From contig JAQVDG010000129.1 of the NCBI GenBank assembly GCA_028698395.1, forward strand, positions 1 through 6,272: 6,272 bases of DNA, read 5' to 3'. This stretch comes from Weeksellaceae bacterium (GTDB lineage: Bacteria > Bacteroidota > Bacteroidia > Flavobacteriales > Weeksellaceae). Below are positions 1 to 6,043 of the stretch, piece after piece (the first letter of the stretch is position 1; the number at the start of each line of letters is the position of its first letter). Made by a program: the position numbers and the translations under genes. The notes under the pieces were generated by a model. It searched no databases and had not been told where the DNA came from. It was given only the letters and a program-made list of their open reading frames with translations.

Positions 1-1176
1 ATTGATTTGAATACAGGAGCAACCTTAGGCAATTATTTCCCTATTACTTTCACTACTTCGTATGATGAAGTCTGGTATTTAAAAACAATCAAAAAAGAAT
101 ACGATGAGAATGAACAAAAAGTCATTAATAAAAATATCAACGGATTTGATTCTTATCGCACATTCAGTTTGGGAGCAGGGATTTCAACAAATCTGTACGG
201 AACTTATATTTCACAAAAAGAAGACGCTTGGTTAAAGGGAATTCGTCATGTAATCTCACCTTCGGTAGGAATTAGTTTCCGCCCGGATTTTGCTTCAGAA
301 GAATGGGGTTATTATGATTATTATCGGGGAGCTGATGGGAGAAAGGTTTTATATTCCCGATTTGAAGACGGAATTTATGGCTCTCCTTCCAAAGGTCAAA
401 ATGCTTCATTGAACTTTTCACTTCGAAATAACTTAGAAATGAAAGTAAAATCTAAAACCGATTCCAGTGGATACAATAAAGTAAAACTATTTGAATACTT
501 GGATATTTCTTCTTCTTACAATATGGTAGCCGAAGAATTCAAACTTTCACCTATCAATATTTCGGGTATGACACGTTTATTCAATCAAAAATTAAACTTA
601 CAATTCCGAGCAACTTTTGACCCTTATAAAATCCTATTTGAAGAAGGGGCACAAACGGGAACGCGAATCAATAAATTAGGTGCTTTTCGGTTGACAAATT
701 ATAATGTGAGTTTCGGTTACAATTTTGACAATAAGACCTTCGGAGGCGGATTTGATCCGAGTCAGTACAACAGGCGCGGAGAAGTCCGGGAAGAAAATTT
801 TTACTTTGATGAATACGATTATGCACATTTTTCTATTCCATGGCGTTTAGGTTTAAATTTCACACACAATTATACTAAAATGAACACCAAAGAAGGAAAC
901 AGCACTTCAGTTTTAGCCATTTCAGCAGCTATTTCTCCTACTCCTTACTGGAGCTTAAGTACTTCGACTTCTTACGATTTTACTTCAAAAGAATTTTCAC
1001 AAGCTCGAATTTCCTTCAATCGGGATTTACGAAGTTTTGATTTATCTTTTTCTTGGGTACCCTTCGGACGATACAAAACCTGGGATTTTTATATCGGTAT
1101 AAAAGCAACCATTTTAAGAGATGCCGTAAAATACGACCAAAAAGCCTCTAACTTACTAAGACAAGGGAATTTCTAA
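1..1176 (+). CDS. lptD: LPS assembly protein LptD, C-terminal barrel part (5' partial)
   Basis: The reading frame is open from the first base, so this is the last 391 residues of a longer protein; Bacteroidota LptD proteins are commonly around 900 residues. LptD is the outer-membrane barrel that, with LptE, inserts lipopolysaccharide into the outer leaflet. The visible part is built of alternating hydrophobic/polar beta strands rich in Tyr, Phe and Asn. It contains the family-like stretch 'IRHVISPSVGISFRPDF' at about residues 80-96 of the fragment and ends in a terminal Phe ('RQGNF'), the usual C-terminal signal of outer-membrane barrels recognised by the BAM complex. No start codon is inside the window; the TTG at 7 is an internal Leu codon. 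The assignment rests on recognising the Bacteroidota LptD-like family by eye. Another large barrel protein is the main alternative. Confidence 0.8.
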   Translation: MDLNTGATLGNYFPITFTTSYDEVWYLKTIKKEYDENEQKVINKNINGFDSYRTFSLGAGISTNLYGTYISQKEDAWLKGIRHVISPSVGISFRPDFASEEWGYYDYYRGADGRKVLYSRFEDGIYGSPSKGQNASLNFSLRNNLEMKVKSKTDSSGYNKVKLFEYLDISSSYNMVAEEFKLSPINISGMTRLFNQKLNLQFRATFDPYKILFEEGAQTGTRINKLGAFRLTNYNVSFGYNFDNKTFGGGFDPSQYNRRGEVREENFYFDEYDYAHFSIPWRLGLNFTHNYTKMNTKEGNSTSVLAISAAISPTPYWSLSTSTSYDFTSKEFSQARISFNRDLRSFDLSFSWVPFGRYKTWDFYIGIKATILRDAVKYDQKASNLLRQGNF

Positions 1177-1227
1177 GCCGGTAAATTCAATAAAAAAATC
1201 AAAAATCTATATTTTAATTCTATTTTA

Positions 1228-1279
1228 CCCTTTGGATTCTTTTTTTTAATTTTTATAATTTAAATTTGCCCTTCGGATT
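1228..1279 (+). repeat. Short imperfect direct repeat in the lptD-ridA gap
   Basis: CCCTTTGGATT at 1228-1238 and CCCTTCGGATT at 1269-1279 match at 10 of 11 positions and lie 41 bases apart, each followed by a T-rich stretch. The surrounding 132-base gap is otherwise AT-rich and holds no gene. The copies could be a regulator site pair or chance similarity. No stem-loop that would make a good intrinsic terminator for lptD was found here. Confidence 0.4.
1261..1268 (+). promoter_or_regulatory. Bacteroidota-type -7 promoter element for ridA
   Basis: TAAATTTG matches the Bacteroidota -7 consensus TAnnTTTG at every defined position and lies 40 bases before the ridA ATG, a plausible distance for a short leader. 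The -33 element is poor: the nearest TTTG is at 1231-1234, giving a 26-base spacer instead of the usual 19-21. It would drive ridA and the membrane protein gene behind it. Confidence 0.5.
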
Positions 1280-1308
1280 TTTAATAAAATCTGTTTAATT
1301 TCAATTTT

Positions 1309-1686
1309 ATGAAAAAAATAATCCATACAGAAAATGCACCGCAAGCAATTGGCCCTTACAGTCAAGCGGTTTCGTTTAATAATATGTTATTCATCTCCGG
1401 ACAAATTCCGGCTAATCCGAAAACACGGGAAATTATTCATGAAATTTCAGAAGCTACACATCAGGTAATGAAAAACTTAGAAGCGATTCTTTCAGAAGCC
1501 GGAACTTCTTTTTCCAATGTAATCAAAACAAGTATTTTCCTAAAAAATATGGACGATTTTACTGTTGTAAATGAAATTTATGCTTCGTATTTTACCAATG
1601 GAATTTATCCGGCACGTGAAACCGTTCAGGTTGCAAAATTACCGGCAGATGTGAAAGTTGAAATATCCATGATTGCTTCCATTTAG
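1309..1686 (+). CDS. ridA: RidA family reactive intermediate (enamine/imine) deaminase
   Basis: A 125-residue protein of the YjgF/YER057c/UK114 family, matching the usual RidA length of about 126. RidA hydrolyses the reactive 2-aminoacrylate and other enamines/imines made by PLP enzymes such as threonine/serine dehydratase, releasing ammonia and protecting PLP enzymes from damage. It is a cytosolic homotrimer with active sites between subunits. Family signatures are visible: 'IGPYSQAV' near residues 14-21 (Tyr17), 'SGQIP' at 30-34, and the C-terminal stretch with Arg103 and Glu118. These have the same 15-residue spacing as the catalytic Arg105 and Glu120 of E. coli RidA, so it looks like the active RidA type. 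The position next to that arginine, Cys107 in E. coli, is Thr105 here. The ATG at 1309 gives the family-typical N-terminus. No strong Shine-Dalgarno is present. The next gene starts 3 bases after the stop. Confidence 0.95.
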   Translation: MKKIIHTENAPQAIGPYSQAVSFNNMLFISGQIPANPKTREIIHEISEATHQVMKNLEAILSEAGTSFSNVIKTSIFLKNMDDFTVVNEIYASYFTNGIYPARETVQVAKLPADVKVEISMIASI

Positions 1687-1689
1687 AAA

Positions 1690-2157
1690 ATGACTTTTTT
1701 ACGAAACACTTTAGCTATAATTTTAGGTTTAGCCGCTTCCATGGGAATTATCACGTTGGGAATTTCATTAAATGAAAACTGGATTGAGTATGATTATTCC
1801 AAATTCCCTTATGAACATTGGAATCGTGTTATACGCTATGCTGCCAGAACACCGGAAGTTCGGGATAGTTTTTTTCTTGCTCTTCTTTTTTCTTGTGGAG
1901 CCGGAGCCATTATTGGTGGCTTGGTTACGTCTATTATCGTAAAAAGAGCAAAGAAAGCTTATGCCACATTGGTTGGGTTTTTACTTTTTATAATTGCTTA
2001 TTTAGATGTGATTTTCACCCCACATCATCCCACTTGGTATGAAGTTTCTATTTTGCCGGTTTTATTTTTCTTTTCTTGGCTTGGTGGCTTATTGACTGAT
2101 TTGGTTACAAAGAAACTTTCTCGCCTGAATGGAAAATCGGATGTTCGGCCAACTTAA
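1690..2157 (+). CDS. Small four-helix membrane protein of unknown function
   Basis: A 155-residue protein that I do not recognise as a named family. Hydrophobic segments at about residues 5-27, 61-84, 91-109 and 119-138 suggest four inner-membrane helices. The first is followed by a polar loop rich in aromatic residues (about 30-50, 'WIEYDYSKFPYEHW'), and the second contains a Gly-rich stretch ('GAGAIIGG'). Positive charges (KRAKK at 85-89, KK at 141-142) suggest the second-third loop and the C-terminus are cytoplasmic. The ATG at 1690 lies 3 bases after the ridA stop, so the two genes are very probably co-transcribed and perhaps translationally coupled. Residues from about 139 on are encoded in DNA that also codes, on the other strand, for the end of the hydroxylase. 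It is probably a real gene because of its length, start position and coherent membrane profile. No function can be given. Confidence 0.8.
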   Translation: MTFLRNTLAIILGLAASMGIITLGISLNENWIEYDYSKFPYEHWNRVIRYAARTPEVRDSFFLALLFSCGAGAIIGGLVTSIIVKRAKKAYATLVGFLLFIIAYLDVIFTPHHPTWYEVSILPVLFFFSWLGGLLTDLVTKKLSRLNGKSDVRPT

Positions 2158-3883
2158 TTCCATCTTCGATTAAATGAGAAATATCTTTTTCTGTTTCCAT
2201 AAGTGAATGGAGATAACTTTTCAGTTGATTCACCAATTCTTCAAATCCTTTTTGGTAGGCTAATTCATATAATTCTACCGGTAGTAACCACTCGCGAGGG
2301 TAATTTTCTTTGAGCTTAATGAATAGTTTTAAAAGGAATCCTTCATCAAATTGAGTGTTTTTTCGTTTTTCACGTACCATTTGATACATTTCTCGCAAAA
2401 CGGCTACTTCTGCTAAGATTTCTGATTTTTTTACTTTGGTTTCCAATTCATGTGTAATCATGTCAAAAGAAGTAAAATCAGCCGGCCCTGCATAAGCGGA
2501 AATAATGGATTTTCCAATTGCCATATCGTAAATTCCCCAATCCGGATGGAAGAGGATTTCATCATGGTATTTAACTGTACAATTTCTAAACGAAACCAAC
2601 AATATTTTCCCTTTTCTGTTTCGGGTTCCGGTAATGACCTCACCTTCAACTATTATTCCTCCGTCAAATTCCAATCGAGCCATTTCGCCTTCTCTGATTT
2701 TATATGCTTCCAAATCATAGGGTGACATATTTTCAATGGCAATGTTGATATTTTTTAATTTCCCAATTGGCGAACCAAATCCATGTGAATGAGAAGCTGT
2801 ACCGTGTCCGATTAATTCTTTCTCATGATAAGAAAGTGCAGTCAATCCTTCGGTTTGAATATAAATCGGATTGTTATGATTATCGGTAATCACTCGTTTA
2901 AAAATCCCGGAAACCTGAATTCCGGTATTGTATTCGATTGTTCCTAAATTTTTGGACTCAATCAATTGCTGAATTCCTTCAGTTCCGCCTTTTCGCAATC
3001 CCATTTGATTGGCAAATTGCTCTAAAACAAAATTCAAATGAGCGAAATCCGGTGTTACAAATAGCTGCGGCTGAGGTTTCGTAATATCAAATGATACTTC
3101 TGCAGCTGAAATATCATACGGAAGTTTTTTTACTTCATTGCTCATACACCATTTACTTTCGCCAATGGAAGAAAGCAAACCTGCTCCGTAAATTTTTGGG
3201 TTTTCTACCGTCCCGATTAGACCATATTCAACTGTCCACCAATGTAAATTACGGATTTGTGACATTTCGGAAAGTTCTGTATGTGTATTTTGTAAATCTA
3301 AAACTCTTTGTTCTGCCCGGTCAATCAACTTTGGGTCGCTTTCGCGATCTTCTTTCATAATCGACAAATGCCGGATGGCTTCATACATTTCATAGTCTAT
3401 GGCAGATGAAATGGCTTTACTTCCAATTTCACCAAAACGACGTAAATATTCGGCATATTCAGGATTAGCAATAATAGGTGCATGACCGGCGGATTCATGA
3501 ATGATATCGGGAGCCGGCGTATATTCTATATTTTGAATTTGACGAATATCGTGTGCAATAACCAAGACATTATAAGCTTGAAATTCCATAAATGCTGTTG
3601 GCGGAATGAAACCATCTACTGCAACAGCCGCCCAACCGATTTCTTTCAAAATCCGATTCATTCCATACATACTTGGAATTTCTTCAATCGAAATTCCGGT
3701 CTTACGAAGTCCTTCCACATAACTTCCATGGGCTACTTTTTGAAGATAGTCCACATTTTTTCGCATCACATAACGCCACACTGCTTGGTCTTGAGGTGTG
3801 TAAGATTCATAATGCTGATCGTTAATGAATTGTCTTAAATGATTTGGAAGCCGTTTTAATACTTCATTTTCTTCGTAAGCCAT
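2105..3883 (-). CDS. Aromatic amino acid hydroxylase (phenylalanine 4-monooxygenase-like), long form
   Basis: A pterin-dependent, non-heme-iron hydroxylase, probably converting phenylalanine to tyrosine with tetrahydrobiopterin or a related pterin and O2. Numbering here is from the ATG at 3883 (592 residues). The iron ligands are in HESAGH (His129, His134) and in WWTVEYGL (Glu219), matching human PAH His285, His290 and Glu330. The preceding 'YTPAPDIIHE' corresponds to human YTPEPDICHE, and 'YGAGLLSS' is the pterin/substrate loop. There are about 44 extra residues between the second His and the Glu compared with the human or Chromobacterium enzymes. Some 320 residues follow the catalytic core, an extension known from Bacteroidota homologues but of unknown role to me; it has no ACT-like sequence that I can see. 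A GTG at 3892 would add three residues. I prefer the ATG because this phylum seldom uses GTG. The 3' end overlaps the convergent membrane protein gene by 53 bases. Tyr-specific or Trp-specific activity is not excluded. Confidence 0.9.
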   Translation of the reverse strand: MAYEENEVLKRLPNHLRQFINDQHYESYTPQDQAVWRYVMRKNVDYLQKVAHGSYVEGLRKTGISIEEIPSMYGMNRILKEIGWAAVAVDGFIPPTAFMEFQAYNVLVIAHDIRQIQNIEYTPAPDIIHESAGHAPIIANPEYAEYLRRFGEIGSKAISSAIDYEMYEAIRHLSIMKEDRESDPKLIDRAEQRVLDLQNTHTELSEMSQIRNLHWWTVEYGLIGTVENPKIYGAGLLSSIGESKWCMSNEVKKLPYDISAAEVSFDITKPQPQLFVTPDFAHLNFVLEQFANQMGLRKGGTEGIQQLIESKNLGTIEYNTGIQVSGIFKRVITDNHNNPIYIQTEGLTALSYHEKELIGHGTASHSHGFGSPIGKLKNINIAIENMSPYDLEAYKIREGEMARLEFDGGIIVEGEVITGTRNRKGKILLVSFRNCTVKYHDEILFHPDWGIYDMAIGKSIISAYAGPADFTSFDMITHELETKVKKSEILAEVAVLREMYQMVREKRKNTQFDEGFLLKLFIKLKENYPREWLLPVELYELAYQKGFEELVNQLKSYLHSLMETEKDISHLIEDGIKLAEHPIFHSGEKVSL

Positions 3884-3911
3884 GATTTTCACTTTTATGA
3901 ACAGCTAATAT

Positions 3912-3931
3912 ATGAATTTTTTAGAATTCAT
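3912..3931. promoter_or_regulatory. Inverted repeat upstream of the hydroxylase gene
   Basis: ATGAATT (3912-3918) and AATTCAT (3925-3931) form a perfect 7-base inverted repeat with a 6-base spacer, centred about 38 bases upstream of the hydroxylase ATG, within its probable leader. It may be an operator for a regulator of the hydroxylase or a weak hairpin in the leader. Read on the plus strand it is followed by a T-rich stretch, but no plus-strand gene ends here, so a terminator role is unlikely. Very AT-rich DNA makes such repeats common by chance. Confidence 0.35.
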
Positions 3932-3986
3932 TTTTTATTTTCTGTTGTTGTATAATAATCAGCAACTCCAAAAAGACACCTATAAA

Positions 3987-3994
3987 CAAAATTA
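3987..3994 (-). promoter_or_regulatory. Possible -7 promoter element for the hydroxylase gene
   Basis: Read on the minus strand the sequence is TAATTTTG, an exact match to TAnnTTTG, 104 bases upstream of the preferred hydroxylase ATG. No TTTG-like -33 element is found at the expected distance, so this is only a candidate. Transcription from here would give a leader of roughly 95 bases that includes the inverted repeat at 3912-3931. Confidence 0.35.
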
Positions 3995-4056
3995 TCAGTT
4001 TCAGAAAATTAAAATTGTAAAAAAATCAACAGAATAATTCTACAATTAAATTCTTT

Positions 4057-4074
4057 ATTGTAATATTGCAATAT
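4057..4074 (+). promoter_or_regulatory. Probable ArsR operator overlapping the ars promoter
   Basis: Two palindromes overlap here. ATTGTAATATTGCAAT (4057-4072) is symmetric at 7 of 8 base pairs, and ATATTGCAATAT (4063-4074) is a perfect 12-base palindrome. Both lie 22-39 bases before the arsR ATG. Dyads of this kind are where dimeric ArsR/SmtB repressors bind and self-regulate. TAATATTG at 4061-4068 within it matches the -7 consensus TAnnTTTG at five of six defined positions, so bound repressor would block transcription start. The assignment is inferred from position and symmetry. Confidence 0.6.
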
Positions 4075-4095
4075 AGAAATAAACAAAATAACAAA

Positions 4096-4416
4096 ATGAA
4101 AAATGATTATACCGAAAATCAGCAAGAAATGGCGACCTTATTCAAAGCCTTGGGACATCCGGCAAGAGTCGCTATTATGGAGCATCTATTAAAGATTAAT
4201 ACTTGCATTGTTGGCGACATAGTTGACGAATTACCATTGGCACAACCGACCGTTTCACAACATCTAAAAGAATTAAAAAATGTAGGTTTAATCAAAGGAA
4301 GCATCGAAGGAAATACGATTTGTTATTGTATCGACGAAAAGGGAATTAAAAAATTGAATAACTATTTTTCAGACTTTCAATTTAAATTAAATAATCAAGA
4401 AGACAAAGGCTGTTAA
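4096..4416 (+). CDS. arsR: ArsR/SmtB family arsenic-responsive repressor
   Basis: A 106-residue winged-helix repressor that would sense arsenite and release the ars promoter. The N-terminal helix '[17 protein letters not shown]' (15-31) and the helix-turn-helix with '[12 protein letters not shown]' (49-60) are typical of ArsR, followed by a wing hairpin at about 66-80. Cysteines are Cys37, Cys76 and Cys78 (in 'TICYCID') and the C-terminal Cys106. The classical E. coli Cys-Val-Cys pair in the recognition-helix region is reduced to a single Cys37 ('TCIVGD'). Arsenite may therefore bind through a different set such as Cys37 with the wing or C-terminal cysteines; this is inference. The ATG at 4096 is chosen over an in-frame TTG at 4066, which lies inside the operator palindrome and would add a non-family extension. 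The next gene begins 4 bases after the stop. It is the first gene of the arsR-acr3-arsC operon. Confidence 0.93.
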   Translation: MKNDYTENQQEMATLFKALGHPARVAIMEHLLKINTCIVGDIVDELPLAQPTVSQHLKELKNVGLIKGSIEGNTICYCIDEKGIKKLNNYFSDFQFKLNNQEDKGC

Positions 4417-4420
4417 TAAT

Positions 4421-5454
4421 ATGAAAGTTAGAATGAAATTTTTAGACCGTTACTTAACGGTTTGGATATTTTTAGCAATGGCGATTGGTGTAGGGTTAGG
4501 TTATCTTTTCCCTACCATTTCAGACAGTATGGATAAGTTTTCCATTGGTACAACCAATATCCCATTAGCCATAGGGTTAATTTTAATGATGTATCCACCT
4601 TTGGCAAAAGTAAATTATACTTTGTTGCCAAAGATAATACAGGACAAAAAAGCGATTACTATTTCTCTAATCTTAAATTGGATAGTAGGTACAGTCTTAA
4701 TGTTTGGTTTGGCAGTGTTATTTTTAAGAAACGAACCCGAATATATGACAGGACTTATTTTGATAGGTTTAGCAAGATGTATTGCAATGGTTATTGTTTG
4801 GAGTGATTTAGCTAAAGCAAATCGAGAATACACTGCCTTATTAGTAGCCTTAAATAGTGTTTTTCAAATTTTATCTTATAGCTTTTTTGTTTGGCTGTTC
4901 ATCAAAGTTTTACCCAACTATTTAGGTTTTGGTAATTTTGACGTAAGCGTTTCAATGCGTGACGTAACAGAAAGTGTATTGATTTATTTAGGGATACCAT
5001 TCACAGCAGGGGTTCTTGGTCGTTATTTCTTGATAAAAAAAAAGGAGAAACTTGGTATAATCACAAATTCATTCCTAAAATATCGCCTATTACTTTAATT
5101 GCACTTTTGGCAACTATCGTTTTAATGTTCAGTTTAAAAGGCAATCAAATTATTGAATTACCGTTGGATGTAATAAAAATTGCTATACCGCTTATTCTCT
5201 ATTTTGTATTGATGTTTTTCATTAGCTTTTTTATCAACAAGGCGATGAAAATTCCTTACGATAAAAATGCTTCAATTGCCTTTACTGCAACAGGAAATAA
5301 TTTTGAATTAGCCATTGCCGTAGCTATTGCAGTTTTTGGATTAAATTCTCCTCAAGCATTTACCGCTGTAATCGGTCCATTAGTTGAAGTACCAGTACTC
5401 ATATTTTTAGTTAACGTAAGTTTAAAATTAAAACAAAGGTATTACTCAAAATGA
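4421..5454 (+). pseudogene. acr3: ACR3 family arsenite efflux permease, interrupted by a frameshift
   Basis: This is an inner-membrane arsenite exporter of about ten helices driven by the proton motive force. The first frame runs 4421-5098: 208 genuine residues, then 17 out-of-frame ones. The rest continues in the -1 frame from 5044 to the stop at 5452-5454. Joined, they give 344 residues, the normal ACR3 length. The essential cysteine is Cys120 in 'GLARCIAMVIVW'. The essential TM9 glutamate is Glu296 of the joined protein, in 'NNFELA'. They match Cys129 and Glu305 of Alkaliphilus Acr3 with a constant offset of 9. The glutamate and the GPLVEVP motif lie after the break, so the short product should not work. 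The break is in nine A at 5035-5043; a tenth A gives the normal '[11 protein letters not shown]'. No other lesion is seen, so the gene may be freshly broken, misread in sequencing, or expressed by slippage. The gene starts 4 bases after arsR and overlaps arsC by ATGA. Confidence 0.9.
5035..5043 (+). repeat. Nine-A homopolymer and slippery heptamer in acr3
   Basis: The run follows GAT and precedes GGAG. In the upstream frame the codons are ATA AAA AAA AAG, so bases 5038-5044 form A AAA AAG, the same -1 slippery heptamer used in E. coli dnaX. A -1 slip here, or one extra A made by polymerase slippage, leads straight into the GGA GAA ACT TGG frame of the Acr3 C-terminal half. I see no strong stem-loop downstream and no AG-rich stimulator upstream; an AGGAG at 5043-5047 overlaps the end of the run. 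Confidence 0.85.
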
Positions 5455-5867
5455 AAAAGAAAATCTTAGTACTTTGCACAGGAAATAGTTGCCGAAGTCA
5501 AATAGCAGAAGGCTATTTACGCTATTTTGCAGGAGATAAAGCAGATATTTATAGTGCAGGAGTTGCAACTCACGGAGTAAATCCAAAAGCAATTACCACT
5601 ATGAAAGAAGATGGGGTTGATATATCCAATCACACATCAAACAACATTGATGAATACAGGAATATAGAATTTGATTTTGTGATTACGGTTTGCGACAACG
5701 CTAAAGAAAATTGCCCATTCTTCCCAACAAAAGCTAAAAAATTTCATCATAATTTTCCAGACCCAGCCAAAGCAATAGGAACGGACGAAGAAATCAATGA
5801 ACAATTCAGAAAAGTCCGAGAGAAAATAAAGAAGTACAGTAAGGATTTTGTAGATAAAAACTTGTAA
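5451..5867 (+). CDS. arsC: Arsenate reductase, thioredoxin-coupled (low-molecular-weight phosphatase fold)
   Basis: A 138-residue cytosolic enzyme that reduces arsenate to arsenite for export. It starts with the phosphatase-like P-loop 'CTGNSCRS' (Cys9, Arg15), which binds arsenate. The redox cysteines Cys81 and Cys88 in 'VCDNAKENC' have the spacing of Cys82 and Cys89 in Staphylococcus aureus pI258 ArsC, so the enzyme should be of the thioredoxin-dependent type. The general-acid Asp104 is in 'FPDPA'. All catalytic residues are present and the length is normal for the family, so it appears functional. Its ATG overlaps the acr3 stop as ATGA, implying translational coupling to the second acr3 frame. 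If ribosomes terminate early at 5098, arsC translation may drop. It is the last recognisable gene of the operon. With Acr3 inactive, this enzyme would only convert arsenate into the more toxic arsenite inside the cell. Confidence 0.95.
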   Translation: MKKKILVLCTGNSCRSQIAEGYLRYFAGDKADIYSAGVATHGVNPKAITTMKEDGVDISNHTSNNIDEYRNIEFDFVITVCDNAKENCPFFPTKAKKFHHNFPDPAKAIGTDEEINEQFRKVREKIKKYSKDFVDKNL

Positions 5868-5871
5868 ATGA

Positions 5872-5994
5872 AAGGAGTATGCTGATAACAAGCGGTTTGA
5901 ACGCAAGGCGGATGAAGTGCTTCGATTGATCATTTTCGGTAAGAAAAAAGTATTCTATTTGTATCAACTGATGGTAAAATTTACCCTGAATTAA
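5872..5994 (+). pseudogene. Unidentified open segment without a start codon, possible gene remnant
   Basis: After a TGA at 5869-5871 a frame stays open for 40 codons to a TAA at 5992-5994, with no ATG near its beginning. It reads as a charged helical stretch ('KRFERKADEVLRLIIFG') and then a hydrophobic/basic tail. Bases 5881-5940 are 28 of 60 G+C, well above the AT-rich flanks, and use codons such as CGG, CGC, GCG and GTG that are rare in the neighbours. This suggests the C-terminal remnant of a gene from another source, left when the ars operon or its flank rearranged. I do not recognise the family, and non-coding DNA is possible. Confidence 0.35.
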
Positions 5995-6043
5995 GTTACC
6001 AAAACCTAATCTAATACAAACTATTCATTAAAATTAATCCTAC

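Noticed and set aside
2450..3838. Plus-strand open frames within the hydroxylase gene (2450-2725, 3091-3360, 3482-3838)
   Set aside because: They are antisense to strongly conserved hydroxylase coding sequence, and their translations look like shadow peptides with no recognisable domain.
3884..3892. GTG start adding three residues to the hydroxylase
   Set aside because: Possible, but the ATG at 3883 fits the phylum's start-codon preference better; the difference is only three residues.
4013..4047. AATTGTA/TACAATT inverted repeat with a 21-base spacer as a hairpin
   Set aside because: Seven AT-rich pairs around a long loop would be unstable; it is better explained as spaced half-sites or chance.
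4066..4095. TTG start giving arsR ten extra residues
   Set aside because: The TTG lies inside the operator palindrome, the added residues are not family-like, and an ATG at 4096 gives a normal ArsR length.
4119..4833. Minus-strand frames in arsR and acr3 (4119-4304, 4615-4833)
   Set aside because: Antisense to conserved genes, without family resemblance or plausible start context.
5044..5100. Stimulatory stem-loop for frameshifting after the A-run
   Set aside because: Scanning by eye gave no stem longer than a few weak pairs at the right distance; a folding calculation could still show a pseudoknot.
5107..5454. A separate 115-residue gene starting at TTG 5107
   Set aside because: It is the C-terminal third of Acr3 continuing in the -1 frame from 5044; the family-conserved sequence extends upstream of the TTG and no real start is present.
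5637..5933. Minus-strand open frame antisense to arsC
   Set aside because: It covers the arsC catalytic cysteine region on the other strand and its Phe/Ser-rich translation is typical of a shadow frame.
5995..6043. Terminator between arsC and the guanylyltransferase gene
   Set aside because: No GC-containing stem followed by a T-run was found; the stretch is only AT-rich.
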